Positions 1 to 6,390 of a stretch of 7,753 bases of DNA are shown here, piece after piece (position 1 is the stretch's first letter; the number at the start of each line of letters is the position of its first letter). The position numbers and the translations under genes were made by a program. The stretch spans positions 1 through 7,753 of the forward strand of contig JAHCKF010000153.1 of assembly GCA_026125925.1 (NCBI GenBank), given 5' to 3'. Source of the DNA: Pseudolabrys sp. GTDB lineage: Bacteria > Pseudomonadota > Alphaproteobacteria > Rhizobiales > Xanthobacteraceae. Below the pieces are notes generated by a model that saw nothing but the letters and a program-made list of their open reading frames with translations, searched no databases and was not told the origin of the DNA.

Positions 1-5
1 GGCCG

Positions 6-1214
6 CTAAAACGCGAACTTAAGGATGCGGCAGCGATCCCCGGCCTTCGCCGCAGGGGCAAAAGGCTCTCGAATCAACAGGCCTCCCGCGCGGGCCAGAG
101 GCGCCATCAGCGAACTGTCCTGAACCGGCACCGGAGTCGCGATCGGGCCATCGGGCCCGGGTTCGAGCGTGGCGCGGAGGTAGTCGGCGCGTTCGTCGTT
201 TTCCGGCAGGTCGCGGCCGAGGGTGGCGCTCTCGGCCGGTTGCTCGACATCGGCGCGGCCGGACAGGGTGCGGATCAGCGGCGCCAGAAACAGGAAAGCG
301 CAGACATATGACGACACCGGATTGCCCGGGACGCCGAGCACATGCATGGCCCCGAACCGGCCGTGCATCATCGGCCGGCCGGGGCGCAGCGCCACCCGCC
401 AGAACGACAGATCGAGACCCTCGGCCTTGAGCGCCTTCTGCATCAGGTCGTGATCGCCGACCGACGCGCCGCCGCTGGTCAGCAGGATATCGACCTTGGC
501 GTCGCGGGCCTGCCGGATCCGGGATGCGATGTCGCCGAGCGTGTCGCGGGCGATGCCGAGGTCGGTCACCGTGCCGCCTTCGGCGCGCACCAGCGCGGAC
601 AGCGCAAAGCCGTTCGAATAGACGATCTCGCCCGGCTTTAAAGTGCCGCCCGGCATGATGAGCTCATCGCCGGAGCCGAGCACGGCGACGTGCGGCCGGC
701 GATGGACGGTGAGCCGCGGATAGTTCATCGCCGCCGCCAGCATCAGGTCACGGTCGGAGAGACGCCGGCCCTTGGCGAGCAGGGTGTCGCCTTGCTTGAA
801 GTCGATACCGGCGCCGCGCACGTTGCGCCCGGCCGCAGTCGGCTTCTGCACGGTGACGGCATCGCCGTCGCGCGTTGTGTGCTCCTGGATGACGACCGTG
901 TCGGCGCCGGCCGGCATCACGCCGCCGGTGAAGATGCGCGCCGCTTGTCCGGCGCCGACGGTGCCGGCGAAGGGATGCCCGGCGGCGACCTCGCCGATGA
1001 CCTTGAGCGTGGCCGGCGCGTTGGCGACATCGGCGCCGCGTACGGCATAGCCATCCATTGCCGAGACGGCGTCGGGCGGCTGCGTGCGCAAGGCGGCGAG
1101 GTCGGTGGCCAGCACGCGGCCGAGCGCGTCGTCGAGGGCGACCTCCTCGGTCGGCAGCGGCGCGGTATCGGCCAGTACTCGCGCCAGCGCTTCGGCGACC
1201 GGCATCAGGGCCAT
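6..1214 (-). CDS. moeA: Molybdopterin molybdenumtransferase MoeA
   Basis: Cytoplasmic enzyme of the last step of molybdenum cofactor synthesis: it inserts molybdate into adenylylated molybdopterin. The protein is 402 residues, normal for MoeA. Visible family motifs are MDGYAVR at 53-59 (its Asp corresponds to the conserved Asp59 of E. coli MoeA), IFTGG at 94-98, GSGDEL at 170-175, TSGGASVGDHD at 226-236 (the molybdopterin-binding MoCF domain, with the conserved Asp at 234), PGRPMMHG at 268-275 and GVPGNPVSS at 284-292. The C-terminal domain IV follows to the TAG stop. The ATG at 1214 is preferred because I recall close Rhizobiales homologues starting MALMPV; an in-frame ATG at 1205 is the alternative. 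No strong ribosome binding site precedes either. It is the last gene of the run here, 119 bases after moaC, with a palindromic repeat in the gap. Confidence 0.96.
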   Translation of the reverse strand: MALMPVAEALARVLADTAPLPTEEVALDDALGRVLATDLAALRTQPPDAVSAMDGYAVRGADVANAPATLKVIGEVAAGHPFAGTVGAGQAARIFTGGVMPAGADTVVIQEHTTRDGDAVTVQKPTAAGRNVRGAGIDFKQGDTLLAKGRRLSDRDLMLAAAMNYPRLTVHRRPHVAVLGSGDELIMPGGTLKPGEIVYSNGFALSALVRAEGGTVTDLGIARDTLGDIASRIRQARDAKVDILLTSGGASVGDHDLMQKALKAEGLDLSFWRVALRPGRPMMHGRFGAMHVLGVPGNPVSSYVCAFLFLAPLIRTLSGRADVEQPAESATLGRDLPENDERADYLRATLEPGPDGPIATPVPVQDSSLMAPLARAGGLLIREPFAPAAKAGDRCRILKFAF

Positions 1215-1227
1215 AAATACACCGCTC

Positions 1228-1307
1228 GTCGCCGCGCAAGCGGGGACCCAGGGCCGGCAAACGCGGGGCTATCTGTCTTGCAACTGGATCCCCGCTTTCG
1301 CGGGAAT
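1228..1307. repeat. Paired palindromic intergenic repeat, copy 1
   Basis: Non-coding element in the moaC-moeA gap. It has two 26-base arms, 1228-1253 and 1282-1307, in inverted orientation and matching at about 19 of 26 positions, with a 28-base spacer. The right arm carries the perfect palindrome CCCGCTTTCGCGGG (1291-1304); the left arm has a decayed version. The same layout occurs at 4505-4577. This resembles the dispersed REP/BIME-like palindromes of Rhizobiales and other proteobacteria; I cannot assign it to a named family. In RNA it could fold into two small hairpins or one long one, between the moaC stop and the moeA start. Confidence 0.75.
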
Positions 1308-1333
1308 GAGCGGAGATTTCCGAAATCCATCGC

Positions 1334-1891
1334 TCAATCTTCCGCCTTGTACGGTCCCGACTTGCCGCCGGTCTTTTCCAGGAGGCGGATGCCCTCGATG
1401 CGCATCGACTTCTCGATGGCTTTCGCCATGTCGTAGATGGTCAGGCAGGCGATCGACACCGCGGTCAGCGCCTCCATCTCGACACCGGTCTTGCCGGTGA
1501 CCTTGACCATGGCGTGGACGAGGAAGCCGGGCAGGGAATGCTCGGGGAAGATCTCAATCTCGACCTTGGTGATCGGCAGCGGATGGCACAGCGGGATCAG
1601 GCCGTGGGTGTGCTTGGCCGCCATGATGCCGGCGAGCCGCGCGGCGCCGAGCACGTCGCCCTTCATGGCGTTGCCGGCGATCACCTTGTCGAGGGTCGCC
1701 TTGGCCATGATGACCTTGCCCTCGGCCAGCGCCATGCGCTCGGTCGGCGCCTTGGCCGAGACGTCGACCATGTTGGCGCGACCGGACTGGTCGAGATGGC
1801 TGAGCCCGGACGGTGCGAGGCGCTTGGCCGAGGGCGCTACGCGGTTGGGCGAAGTCTTCTTCGTTTTGGCCGCGGCTTTGGCTTTGGCCAT
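1334..1891 (-). CDS. moaC: Cyclic pyranopterin monophosphate synthase MoaC
   Basis: With MoaA, MoaC converts GTP to cyclic pyranopterin monophosphate, the first stage of molybdenum cofactor synthesis; MoaC makes the pyranopterin from the 3',8-cyclized GTP intermediate. The protein is 185 residues. The active-site residues are all present: Lys77 (KGDV), His103 (LCHPL), Glu138 (GVEMEALT), Asp154 and Lys157 (YDMAK). Each sits exactly 26 positions later than its E. coli counterpart (K51, H77, E112, D128, K131), so the extra length is wholly an N-terminal Lys/Ala-rich extension before the usual LSHLD start of the fold. The start is supported by a GGAG 8 bases upstream, and I see no start codon closer to the conserved fold. 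The gene begins 5 bases after the trpC stop, which suggests translational coupling with the trp genes. Confidence 0.96.
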   Translation of the reverse strand: MAKAKAAAKTKKTSPNRVAPSAKRLAPSGLSHLDQSGRANMVDVSAKAPTERMALAEGKVIMAKATLDKVIAGNAMKGDVLGAARLAGIMAAKHTHGLIPLCHPLPITKVEIEIFPEHSLPGFLVHAMVKVTGKTGVEMEALTAVSIACLTIYDMAKAIEKSMRIEGIRLLEKTGGKSGPYKAED

Positions 1892-1896
1892 GCGCG

Positions 1897-2709
1897 TTAC
1901 TCCGCGGCGGCGTGGCTGGGGCGGGCGAGCAGGCTGCGCGTCGCCGCAGCGACATCGGCCTGCCGCATCAGGCTTTCGCCGATCAGGAAGGTCGAGATGC
2001 CCACCGCCTCGAGCCGGGCGAGGTCGGCGGGCGTGAAGATGCCGCTCTCGCCGACGATGACGCGGTCCTTCGGCACACGCGGCGCCAGGCGCTCGCTGAC
2101 GGCCAGCGAGGTCTCGAAGGTGCGCAGGTCGCGGTTGTTGATGCCGATGAGGCGGGATTTGAGCCTCAAGGCACGGTCAAGCTCATCTTCTGCATGAACT
2201 TCAACCAGAACGTCCATACCGTATGAAATTGCTGCGCTTTCCAGATCGTTTGCGATCGCATCATCGACCGCTGCCATGATGATCAGGATGCAGTCGGCGC
2301 CCCAGGCGCGTGCTTCGGCGCACTGGTAGGTGTCGAACATGAAGTCCTTGCGCAGCGCCGGCAGCCTGGTCGCCGCCCGGGCGGCGGTGAGGAACTCGGG
2401 CTTGCCTTGGAAGCTCGGCGCGTCGGTCAGCACCGACAGACAGGTGCCCCCCCCTGCCTCATAGGCCTTGGCGAGCGCCGGCGGATCGAAATCGGGCCGG
2501 ATTAGCCCCTTGGACGGACTCGCCTTCTTGATCTCGGCAATCAGGGCGTAATCGCCGGCCGCCACCTTGCTCTCGATGGCGCGCAGGAAGCCGCGCGGCG
2601 CACCTTGCGCCTTGGCGTCGGCCTCGAGGTCGGCGAGCGAGCGGGCGCGCTTGGCCGCCGCGATCTCCTCTCGCTTGTAGGCTTCGATTTTCGTCAGAAT
2701 GTCGGCCAT
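1897..2709 (-). CDS. trpC: Indole-3-glycerol phosphate synthase TrpC
   Basis: Cytoplasmic (beta/alpha)8-barrel enzyme that closes the indole ring, turning CdRP into indole-3-glycerol phosphate with loss of CO2 and water. The protein is 270 residues, a monofunctional TrpC with no fused TrpF. Counting from [12 protein letters not shown], the catalytic and binding residues are Glu59 and Lys61 ([12 protein letters not shown]), Lys121 (LRKDF), Glu160 (LVEVHAE), Asn181 (IGINNRDL) and Glu211-Ser212 (VGESGI). The frame is open upstream to 2751, overlapping trpD, but ATG 2709 is chosen because homologues begin at this point. An AGGAG lies about 16 bases upstream, further than usual. A run of eight G on the coding strand (2447-2454) encodes the Gly-Gly-Gly of [12 protein letters not shown], in frame. 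The gene lies 13 bases after trpD and 5 before moaC. Confidence 0.97.
   Translation of the reverse strand: MADILTKIEAYKREEIAAAKRARSLADLEADAKAQGAPRGFLRAIESKVAAGDYALIAEIKKASPSKGLIRPDFDPPALAKAYEAGGGTCLSVLTDAPSFQGKPEFLTAARAATRLPALRKDFMFDTYQCAEARAWGADCILIIMAAVDDAIANDLESAAISYGMDVLVEVHAEDELDRALRLKSRLIGINNRDLRTFETSLAVSERLAPRVPKDRVIVGESGIFTPADLARLEAVGISTFLIGESLMRQADVAAATRSLLARPSHAAAE
1900..1903 (-). promoter_or_regulatory. Ribosome binding site of moaC inside the trpC end
   Basis: On the minus strand GGAG is followed directly by the TAA stop of trpC and then, 8 bases after the GGAG, by the moaC ATG. A ribosome ending trpC would sit on the moaC start region. This fixes the moaC start at 1891 and suggests coupled translation of a trp gene and a molybdenum cofactor gene. 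Confidence 0.7.
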
Positions 2710-2722
2710 CGGTTTGATACCG

Positions 2723-3748
2723 CTACTCCTCGGTCTCGCAGGATACCGCAATCAGGCGGTCCAGCCGACCCTCGGCTTCGCCGGAATCGATCGATTTTGC
2801 GGCCAGCGCGGCGCCGTCCTTGAGGTCCTTGGCCTTGCCGGCGACGATGAGCGCGGCGGCGGCATTGAGCACGGCGACGTCGCGGAAGGCGCTCGGCTTG
2901 CCCTTGAGCACGTCGAGCAGCGCCTTGGCGTTGGTCTCGGCATCGCCGCCCTTCAAGGCCTCGGGCTTGCCGCGGGGCAGGCCGGCTTCCTCCGGCGAAA
3001 TCTCGAAACTGCGGATCTGGCCGCCCTTGAGCTCGGCGACGCTGGTCGTGCCCGACGTGGTGATCTCGTCGAGGCCGTCGGAGCCGTGCACCACCCAGGC
3101 GGCCTGCACGCCGATATTGTGCAGCACCTGCGCCATCGGCTCGATCCATTGCTTCGAAAACGTGCCGACCATCTGCCGCTTCACCGAGGCCGGGTTCGAC
3201 AGCGGTCCGAGCAGGTTGAAGATGGTGCGGGTGCCGAGTTCGACCCGGGTCGGCCCGACGTTCTTCATCGCCGGATGATGCGTCGGCGCGAACATGAAGC
3301 CGATGCCGGCCTTGGCGATGCAGCGGCCCACATCGTCGGGCGTCAGATCGATCCTGACGCCGAGCGCGCCGAGCACATCGGCCGCGCCGGAGCGCGACGA
3401 CAGCGCGCGATTGCCGTGCTTGGCCACCGGCACGCCGCAGCCGGCGACGATGAAAGCCGCACAGGTGGAGATGTTGTAGGAGCCGGAGGCGTCGCCGCCA
3501 GTGCCGACGATATCGACGGCATCGGCGGGCGCCTTCACGCCGAGCATCTTGGCGCGCATGGTGTTCACCGCGCCGGTAATCTCGTCGACGGTTTCGCCGC
3601 GCACGCGCAGCGCCATCAGGAGGCCGCCCATCTGCGACGGCGTCGCTTCGCCCGACATCATGCGGGCAAAGGCACCCGCGGCTTCGTCGCGGGTGAGGCT
3701 TGCGCCGGTTGCAACCTTGGCAATCAGCGATTTGAATTCATCGGCCAC
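2723..3748 (-). CDS. trpD: Anthranilate phosphoribosyltransferase TrpD
   Basis: Transfers phosphoribose from PRPP to anthranilate, the second step of tryptophan synthesis. From a GTG start at 3748 the protein is 341 residues, usual for the family, beginning [12 protein letters not shown] (read as Met). Visible motifs: GTGGD at 82-86 (PRPP-binding loop), KHGNR at 110-114 (anthranilate and PRPP site), APTHHPAMK with the downstream GPTR (residues 144-158), and DGLDE at 214-218, whose Asp-Glu pair binds Mg2+. The frame continues upstream to an ATG at 3787, inside trpG. I prefer the GTG because a GAGGAG lies 9 bases upstream and homologues start with DEFKSLI-like sequence. It is separated from trpG and trpC by 13 bases on each side. 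It is monofunctional, not fused to TrpG. Confidence 0.97.
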   Translation of the reverse strand: MADEFKSLIAKVATGASLTRDEAAGAFARMMSGEATPSQMGGLLMALRVRGETVDEITGAVNTMRAKMLGVKAPADAVDIVGTGGDASGSYNISTCAAFIVAGCGVPVAKHGNRALSSRSGAADVLGALGVRIDLTPDDVGRCIAKAGIGFMFAPTHHPAMKNVGPTRVELGTRTIFNLLGPLSNPASVKRQMVGTFSKQWIEPMAQVLHNIGVQAAWVVHGSDGLDEITTSGTTSVAELKGGQIRSFEISPEEAGLPRGKPEALKGGDAETNAKALLDVLKGKPSAFRDVAVLNAAAALIVAGKAKDLKDGAALAAKSIDSGEAEGRLDRLIAVSCETEE

Positions 3749-3757
3749 GGGAAGCGT

Positions 3758-3763
3758 CTCCTC
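3758..3763 (-). promoter_or_regulatory. Ribosome binding site deciding the trpD GTG start
   Basis: GAGGAG on the minus strand lies 9 bases before the GTG at 3748 and overlaps the TGA stop of trpG (3762-3764). It supports a GTG start for trpD rather than the ATG 39 bases upstream, and suggests trpG-trpD translational coupling. Confidence 0.65.
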
Positions 3764-4415
3764 AACTCGCCAGATGCGCCGGCTCACGCGAGCCGGTCCG
3801 GCGGGCGGCGGCGCTCGAAGTGGCGCGGCCCTGTTTCTTGTTCCAGTCGGCCGCGATGGCCAGGAAATTCTCGAGCATCAGATGGCCATGCTCGGAAGCG
3901 ATGCTTTCGGGATGGAATTGCACGCCGTGCAGCGGCAGCGTCTCGTGCGCCATGCCCATGATGATGCCGTCGGCGGTGTCGGCATTGACGCGCAGGCCGG
4001 CCGGGAGGTTGGCGCGATCGACGATCAGCGAGTGATAACGCGTCGCCTTGAACGGGCCGTTGATGCCGCGAAATACGCCGGTGGCGTCGTGGCGAATATC
4101 CGACAGCTTGCCGTGCATCATCTGCGGCGCCCGGATCACCTGGCCGCCGAAGGCCTGACCCATGGCCTGATGGCCAAGGCAGACGCCAAGCATCGGGATG
4201 GTGGCCGACGCCTTGGCGATGAGGTCGAGGCAGATGCCGGCTTCGTTCGGCGTGCAGGGGCCGGGCGACAGGACGATCGCCTCCGGCTCCAGTGCCATGA
4301 CGGCTTCGGCGGAAATCTTGTCGTTGCGATGGACGTCGACATCCGCGCCCAGTTCACCGAGATAGTGGACCAGGTTGAAGGTAAAGCTGTCGTAGTTGTC
4401 GATCAGAACGATCAT
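3762..4415 (-). CDS. trpG: Anthranilate synthase component II, glutamine amidotransferase
   Basis: Class I glutamine amidotransferase that releases ammonia from glutamine and passes it to TrpE, which makes anthranilate from chorismate. The protein is 217 residues from ATG 4415, starting [15 protein letters not shown], the classic TrpG N-terminus. Motifs: [11 protein letters not shown] at 50-60 (oxyanion region), the nucleophile Cys79 in GVCLGHQA, and His168 and Glu170 in VQFHPES. After the usual end ([10 protein letters not shown], near 191) comes a tail of about 26 residues rich in Ala, Arg and Ser, probably unstructured. A TTG at 4433 is an in-frame alternative start; no convincing ribosome binding site is seen for either. 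It is not fused to trpE and is separated from it by a cupin and a nuclease gene. A possible promoter lies just upstream. In some bacteria TrpG also serves 4-aminobenzoate synthesis (PabA); the sequence cannot decide this. Confidence 0.96.
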   Translation of the reverse strand: MIVLIDNYDSFTFNLVHYLGELGADVDVHRNDKISAEAVMALEPEAIVLSPGPCTPNEAGICLDLIAKASATIPMLGVCLGHQAMGQAFGGQVIRAPQMMHGKLSDIRHDATGVFRGINGPFKATRYHSLIVDRANLPAGLRVNADTADGIIMGMAHETLPLHGVQFHPESIASEHGHLMLENFLAIAADWNKKQGRATSSAAARRTGSREPAHLAS

Positions 4416-4436
4416 GTTTTCGAGCCCGGTCAAGGT

Positions 4437-4464
4437 CTTAAAGGCTAGGGCCGGGAGGGGTCAA
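4437..4464 (-). promoter_or_regulatory. Possible sigma-70-type promoter for trpGDC-moaC-moeA
   Basis: On the minus strand TTGACC (4464-4459, five of six matches to the -35 consensus) is followed after 16 bases by TTTAAG (4442-4437, four of six to the -10). The trpG ATG lies 21 bases after the -10. It sits between the palindromic repeat and trpG and could give trpGDC expression independent of trpE. This is consensus matching by eye only, in GC-rich DNA where alphaproteobacterial promoters are often degenerate. Confidence 0.3.
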
Positions 4465-4504
4465 GGCGGGCCGGATGGCTCGGGTGATGGCCCAAGACTC
4501 CGTT

Positions 4505-4577
4505 CATTCCCCCGAATGCGGGAATCCAGTCTTTTTGGTGCGGCCGGAAGGACTGGGTCCCCGCTTTCGCGGGGACG
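4505..4577. repeat. Paired palindromic intergenic repeat, copy 2
   Basis: Non-coding element between the cupin stop and trpG. Arms at 4505-4530 and 4552-4577 are inverted relative to each other and match at about 20 of 26 positions, with a 21-base spacer. The right arm contains a perfect 20-base stem-loop, GTCCCCGCTTTCGCGGGGAC (4557-4576): an 8-base stem with a four-base loop, read as GAAA (a GNRA-type loop) in the RNA of the operon. It starts 18 bases after the cupin stop codon. There is no T-run after the stem, so it is not a classical Rho-independent terminator, but it could protect the 3' end of an upstream transcript. Same family as 1228-1307. Confidence 0.78.
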
Positions 4578-4594
4578 AACGGCTGGGTGAATGC

Positions 4595-5086
4595 TCACGC
4601 CTTATGGATCGGGTCGATCCAGGCGACGTTTTCCGGCTTCTCGACCGGCTCGATGTCGAGATTGACCACGACCGCTTCGTTGTCGGACCGGACCAGGACG
4701 CATTCCAGCACCTCATCGGGGCTGGCGTTAATTTCCTGATGCGGCACGAAGGGCGGCACATAGATGAAATCGCCGGGGCCCGCTTCGGCGACGAATTCGA
4801 GGTTCTCGCCCCAGCGCATGCGCGCCTTGCCGCGCACCACGTAAATCACGCTCTCGAGCTCGCCGTGATGATGGGCGCCCGTTTTGGCATTGGGGTGGAT
4901 GGAAACGGTGCCGGCCCAGATCTTCTGTGCGCCGACACGTGCGGCGTTGATCGCGGCCTTGCGGTCCATGCCGGGGGTGGAGGCGGTGTTCGGGTCGAGA
5001 GAGTTGCCCGGAATCACGCGGACGCCGTCATGTTTCCACTTCGGCTCGTGGGAGTGATCGTGAGGATGGTTATGAGAGTGCGACAT
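4595..5086 (-). CDS. Small metal-binding cupin-domain protein, function unknown
   Basis: A 163-residue, single-domain cupin (RmlC-like jelly roll). Cupin motif 1 is GAHHHGELESVIYVVRG (70-86), giving metal ligands His72, His74 and Glu78. Motif 2 is GDFIYVPPFVPHQEIN (95-110), with His106 as the fourth ligand. The metal site is therefore complete. The N-terminus is unusually rich in His (MSHSHNHPHDHSHEP, seven His in the first 15 residues), as in metal-storing or metal-delivery tails. No signal peptide is seen, so it is probably cytoplasmic. The family includes sugar isomerases, dioxygenases and small-molecule sensors, and nothing here picks among them. It starts 14 bases after the nuclease gene and is followed by a palindromic repeat before trpG. 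Its base composition looks like that of the host, unlike the nuclease gene. No strong ribosome binding site is visible before the ATG. Confidence 0.85.
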   Translation of the reverse strand: MSHSHNHPHDHSHEPKWKHDGVRVIPGNSLDPNTASTPGMDRKAAINAARVGAQKIWAGTVSIHPNAKTGAHHHGELESVIYVVRGKARMRWGENLEFVAEAGPGDFIYVPPFVPHQEINASPDEVLECVLVRSDNEAVVVNLDIEPVEKPENVAWIDPIHKA

Positions 5087-5100
5087 GATGGTCCGACAGG

Positions 5101-6315
5101 TTACTGTGAAGATTTAGAACTTAAAGTTCGGCCAATTTCCGTCATTGCGGTGACGATCGATGGAAGTTGGTTGTATGCAAAATCATTCCAGTTGCGTTCG
5201 ATCGTCGCATTTTTTTCCTCGTCATCCATGTCGCTCGCTTGAGCCTCAGCGAGAAGCTCTCGTGAGAAAATTGTAGCGTATGAGTCGTTGATCGTCTTAC
5301 TCGGGCTTTTGAAAACGTCACGGCGCGCGTGGACCCCGTCGAATAGGGCCTTTCGAAGTGCTGGTTCCGAGGGTCCGAGAATCAGCGACAACAGGACGCG
5401 GTCTTTGTAAACTCCGTCTTTCTTCGAAACTTTGATTTCAAAGAGCAGGTTGCGGCCTGTCTTGGTCCATTCCTTCGCCGCACAGCTATTCAGCGCAGGA
5501 ATGTTCTGCCAGTTTGACATCGCAAAGCGGAAGAGGCCATCGTTGTGTCTGTCCTCGACAATGTCAGGTATATTTTGCGCAAGGGACCGCGCCACAGGAA
5601 GGAGGCTCGTACCCTGGGGTCTATTCTTGAAAACGAAATCAAACGCCAGCGAGTGCTTTTCATAAATGCGGATCGCCAGCTCCTTGAGCTTTTCGTCATC
5701 CACGACATGTCTCCGTAACATTCGCGTATAATGATCCAGAGCGACGGCCACGTCTGTCGCAAGCGCATGCCCGTCCCGTCGGAGTTCATCGACTAATTGT
5801 GCGAGCTCTGAGTAGTTCATCGGAATGTAGTCAGGCTCGTCCGGCTGCGCGCCGCCCGGCGTTAAGAAGATCAATAATTTTTGATAGTGCGGATACTTTC
5901 GTGCCACGACGTCCTTATAGCCGGCAAGTTGACCTTTGGCGGCTTTCGCTCCGACCTTGTTTTCGATGACGACAACAAGATTAAGTTCTTTAATCACAAT
6001 GAGGACGTCGATGTAGTCCACCTCGCGATATACAACCGCCTCATCCAAATCCGCAACGACGACCTGAAGGGTCGACACAGCGCGATTGTTGTGCGGAGTT
6101 TTGTCGAGAGCGCAGCGCAGGAAACCGCGCAGAAATAATGAACCAAGGCTGTGGTTTTCGTCGGGAGACAACAGGAATTTTAAAAAATTTGAGTGACGAA
6201 TTTCAGCGCGCTGGCCGCCAATAGCATCGAAAATATTGAAACGCCGCCGACTCTCCTCGATAGCGATAAAATCGCTGTCATCGAGCAGCCGCGAGAGAGC
6301 GTCTTCGAGGTTCAT
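5101..6315 (-). CDS. PD-(D/E)XK nuclease-family protein, probably acquired
   Basis: A 404-residue protein whose N-terminal half (about 30-190) matches what I recall of the PDDEXK_4-type nuclease family (Pfam PF14281). It has EIRHSNFLKFLL at 38-49 (conserved early Glu and His-Ser), Asp103 in DYIDVLI, Glu118 and Lys120 in VVVIENK (the D-ExK catalytic core), and Gln129 with Tyr133 in the QLAGY motif that follows. The catalytic set looks intact. The C-terminal half (200-404) has no motif I recognise; it may bind the substrate. Counted rows of this gene have 40% (6181-6240) and 52% (5221-5280) GC, against 73% for a row of trpE (6661-6720), which points to horizontal transfer. It lies between trpE (75 bases before) and the cupin (14 bases after), on the same strand. 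Such proteins often occur with restriction or phage defence genes; none is seen here, so its role is unknown. Confidence 0.82.
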   Translation of the reverse strand: MNLEDALSRLLDDSDFIAIEESRRRFNIFDAIGGQRAEIRHSNFLKFLLSPDENHSLGSLFLRGFLRCALDKTPHNNRAVSTLQVVVADLDEAVVYREVDYIDVLIVIKELNLVVVIENKVGAKAAKGQLAGYKDVVARKYPHYQKLLIFLTPGGAQPDEPDYIPMNYSELAQLVDELRRDGHALATDVAVALDHYTRMLRRHVVDDEKLKELAIRIYEKHSLAFDFVFKNRPQGTSLLPVARSLAQNIPDIVEDRHNDGLFRFAMSNWQNIPALNSCAAKEWTKTGRNLLFEIKVSKKDGVYKDRVLLSLILGPSEPALRKALFDGVHARRDVFKSPSKTINDSYATIFSRELLAEAQASDMDDEEKNATIERNWNDFAYNQLPSIVTAMTEIGRTLSSKSSQ

Positions 6316-6338
6316 TATTGATCCGTCGTCTCCGAAAC

Positions 6339-6366
6339 AATACAGCGTTACAACCGAAAATGTCCA
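6339..6366 (-). promoter_or_regulatory. Possible promoter for the nuclease gene
   Basis: In the 75-base trpE-nuclease gap, the minus strand reads TGGACA (6366-6361, five of six matches to -35), a 16-base spacer, then TGTATT (6344-6339, four of six to -10), 23 bases before the ATG at 6315. The gap is AT-richer than its surroundings and holds no clear terminator for trpE. The gene may thus be both read through from trpE and started here. Consensus matching by eye only. Confidence 0.3.
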
Positions 6367-6390
6367 CAGTGCCGATCTTCGAGCGCGCTG

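Noticed and set aside
690..1436. Plus-strand open frames opposite moeA and moaC
   Set aside because: Shadow frames of well-supported genes. Part of their translation runs through the palindromic repeat, giving the IPAFAGM- or PRLRGDE-like peptides I recall from spurious annotations.
2699..3961. A 420-codon open frame on the plus strand opposite trpD and trpG
   Set aside because: Both minus-strand genes here are certain from catalytic motifs. The plus-strand translation is rich in His, Gly, Arg and Ala, has no recognisable domain, and is what high-GC third positions produce by chance.
4557..4576. The perfect stem-loop as a Rho-independent terminator
   Set aside because: No run of T follows the stem in the direction of transcription, and the same palindrome type recurs in another gap, so a dispersed repeat is the better explanation.
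5101..6315. A complete phage defence or restriction-modification system
   Set aside because: Only one nuclease-like gene is present. There is no methyltransferase, helicase, toxin-antitoxin pair or CRISPR feature in the window, so a system cannot be claimed.
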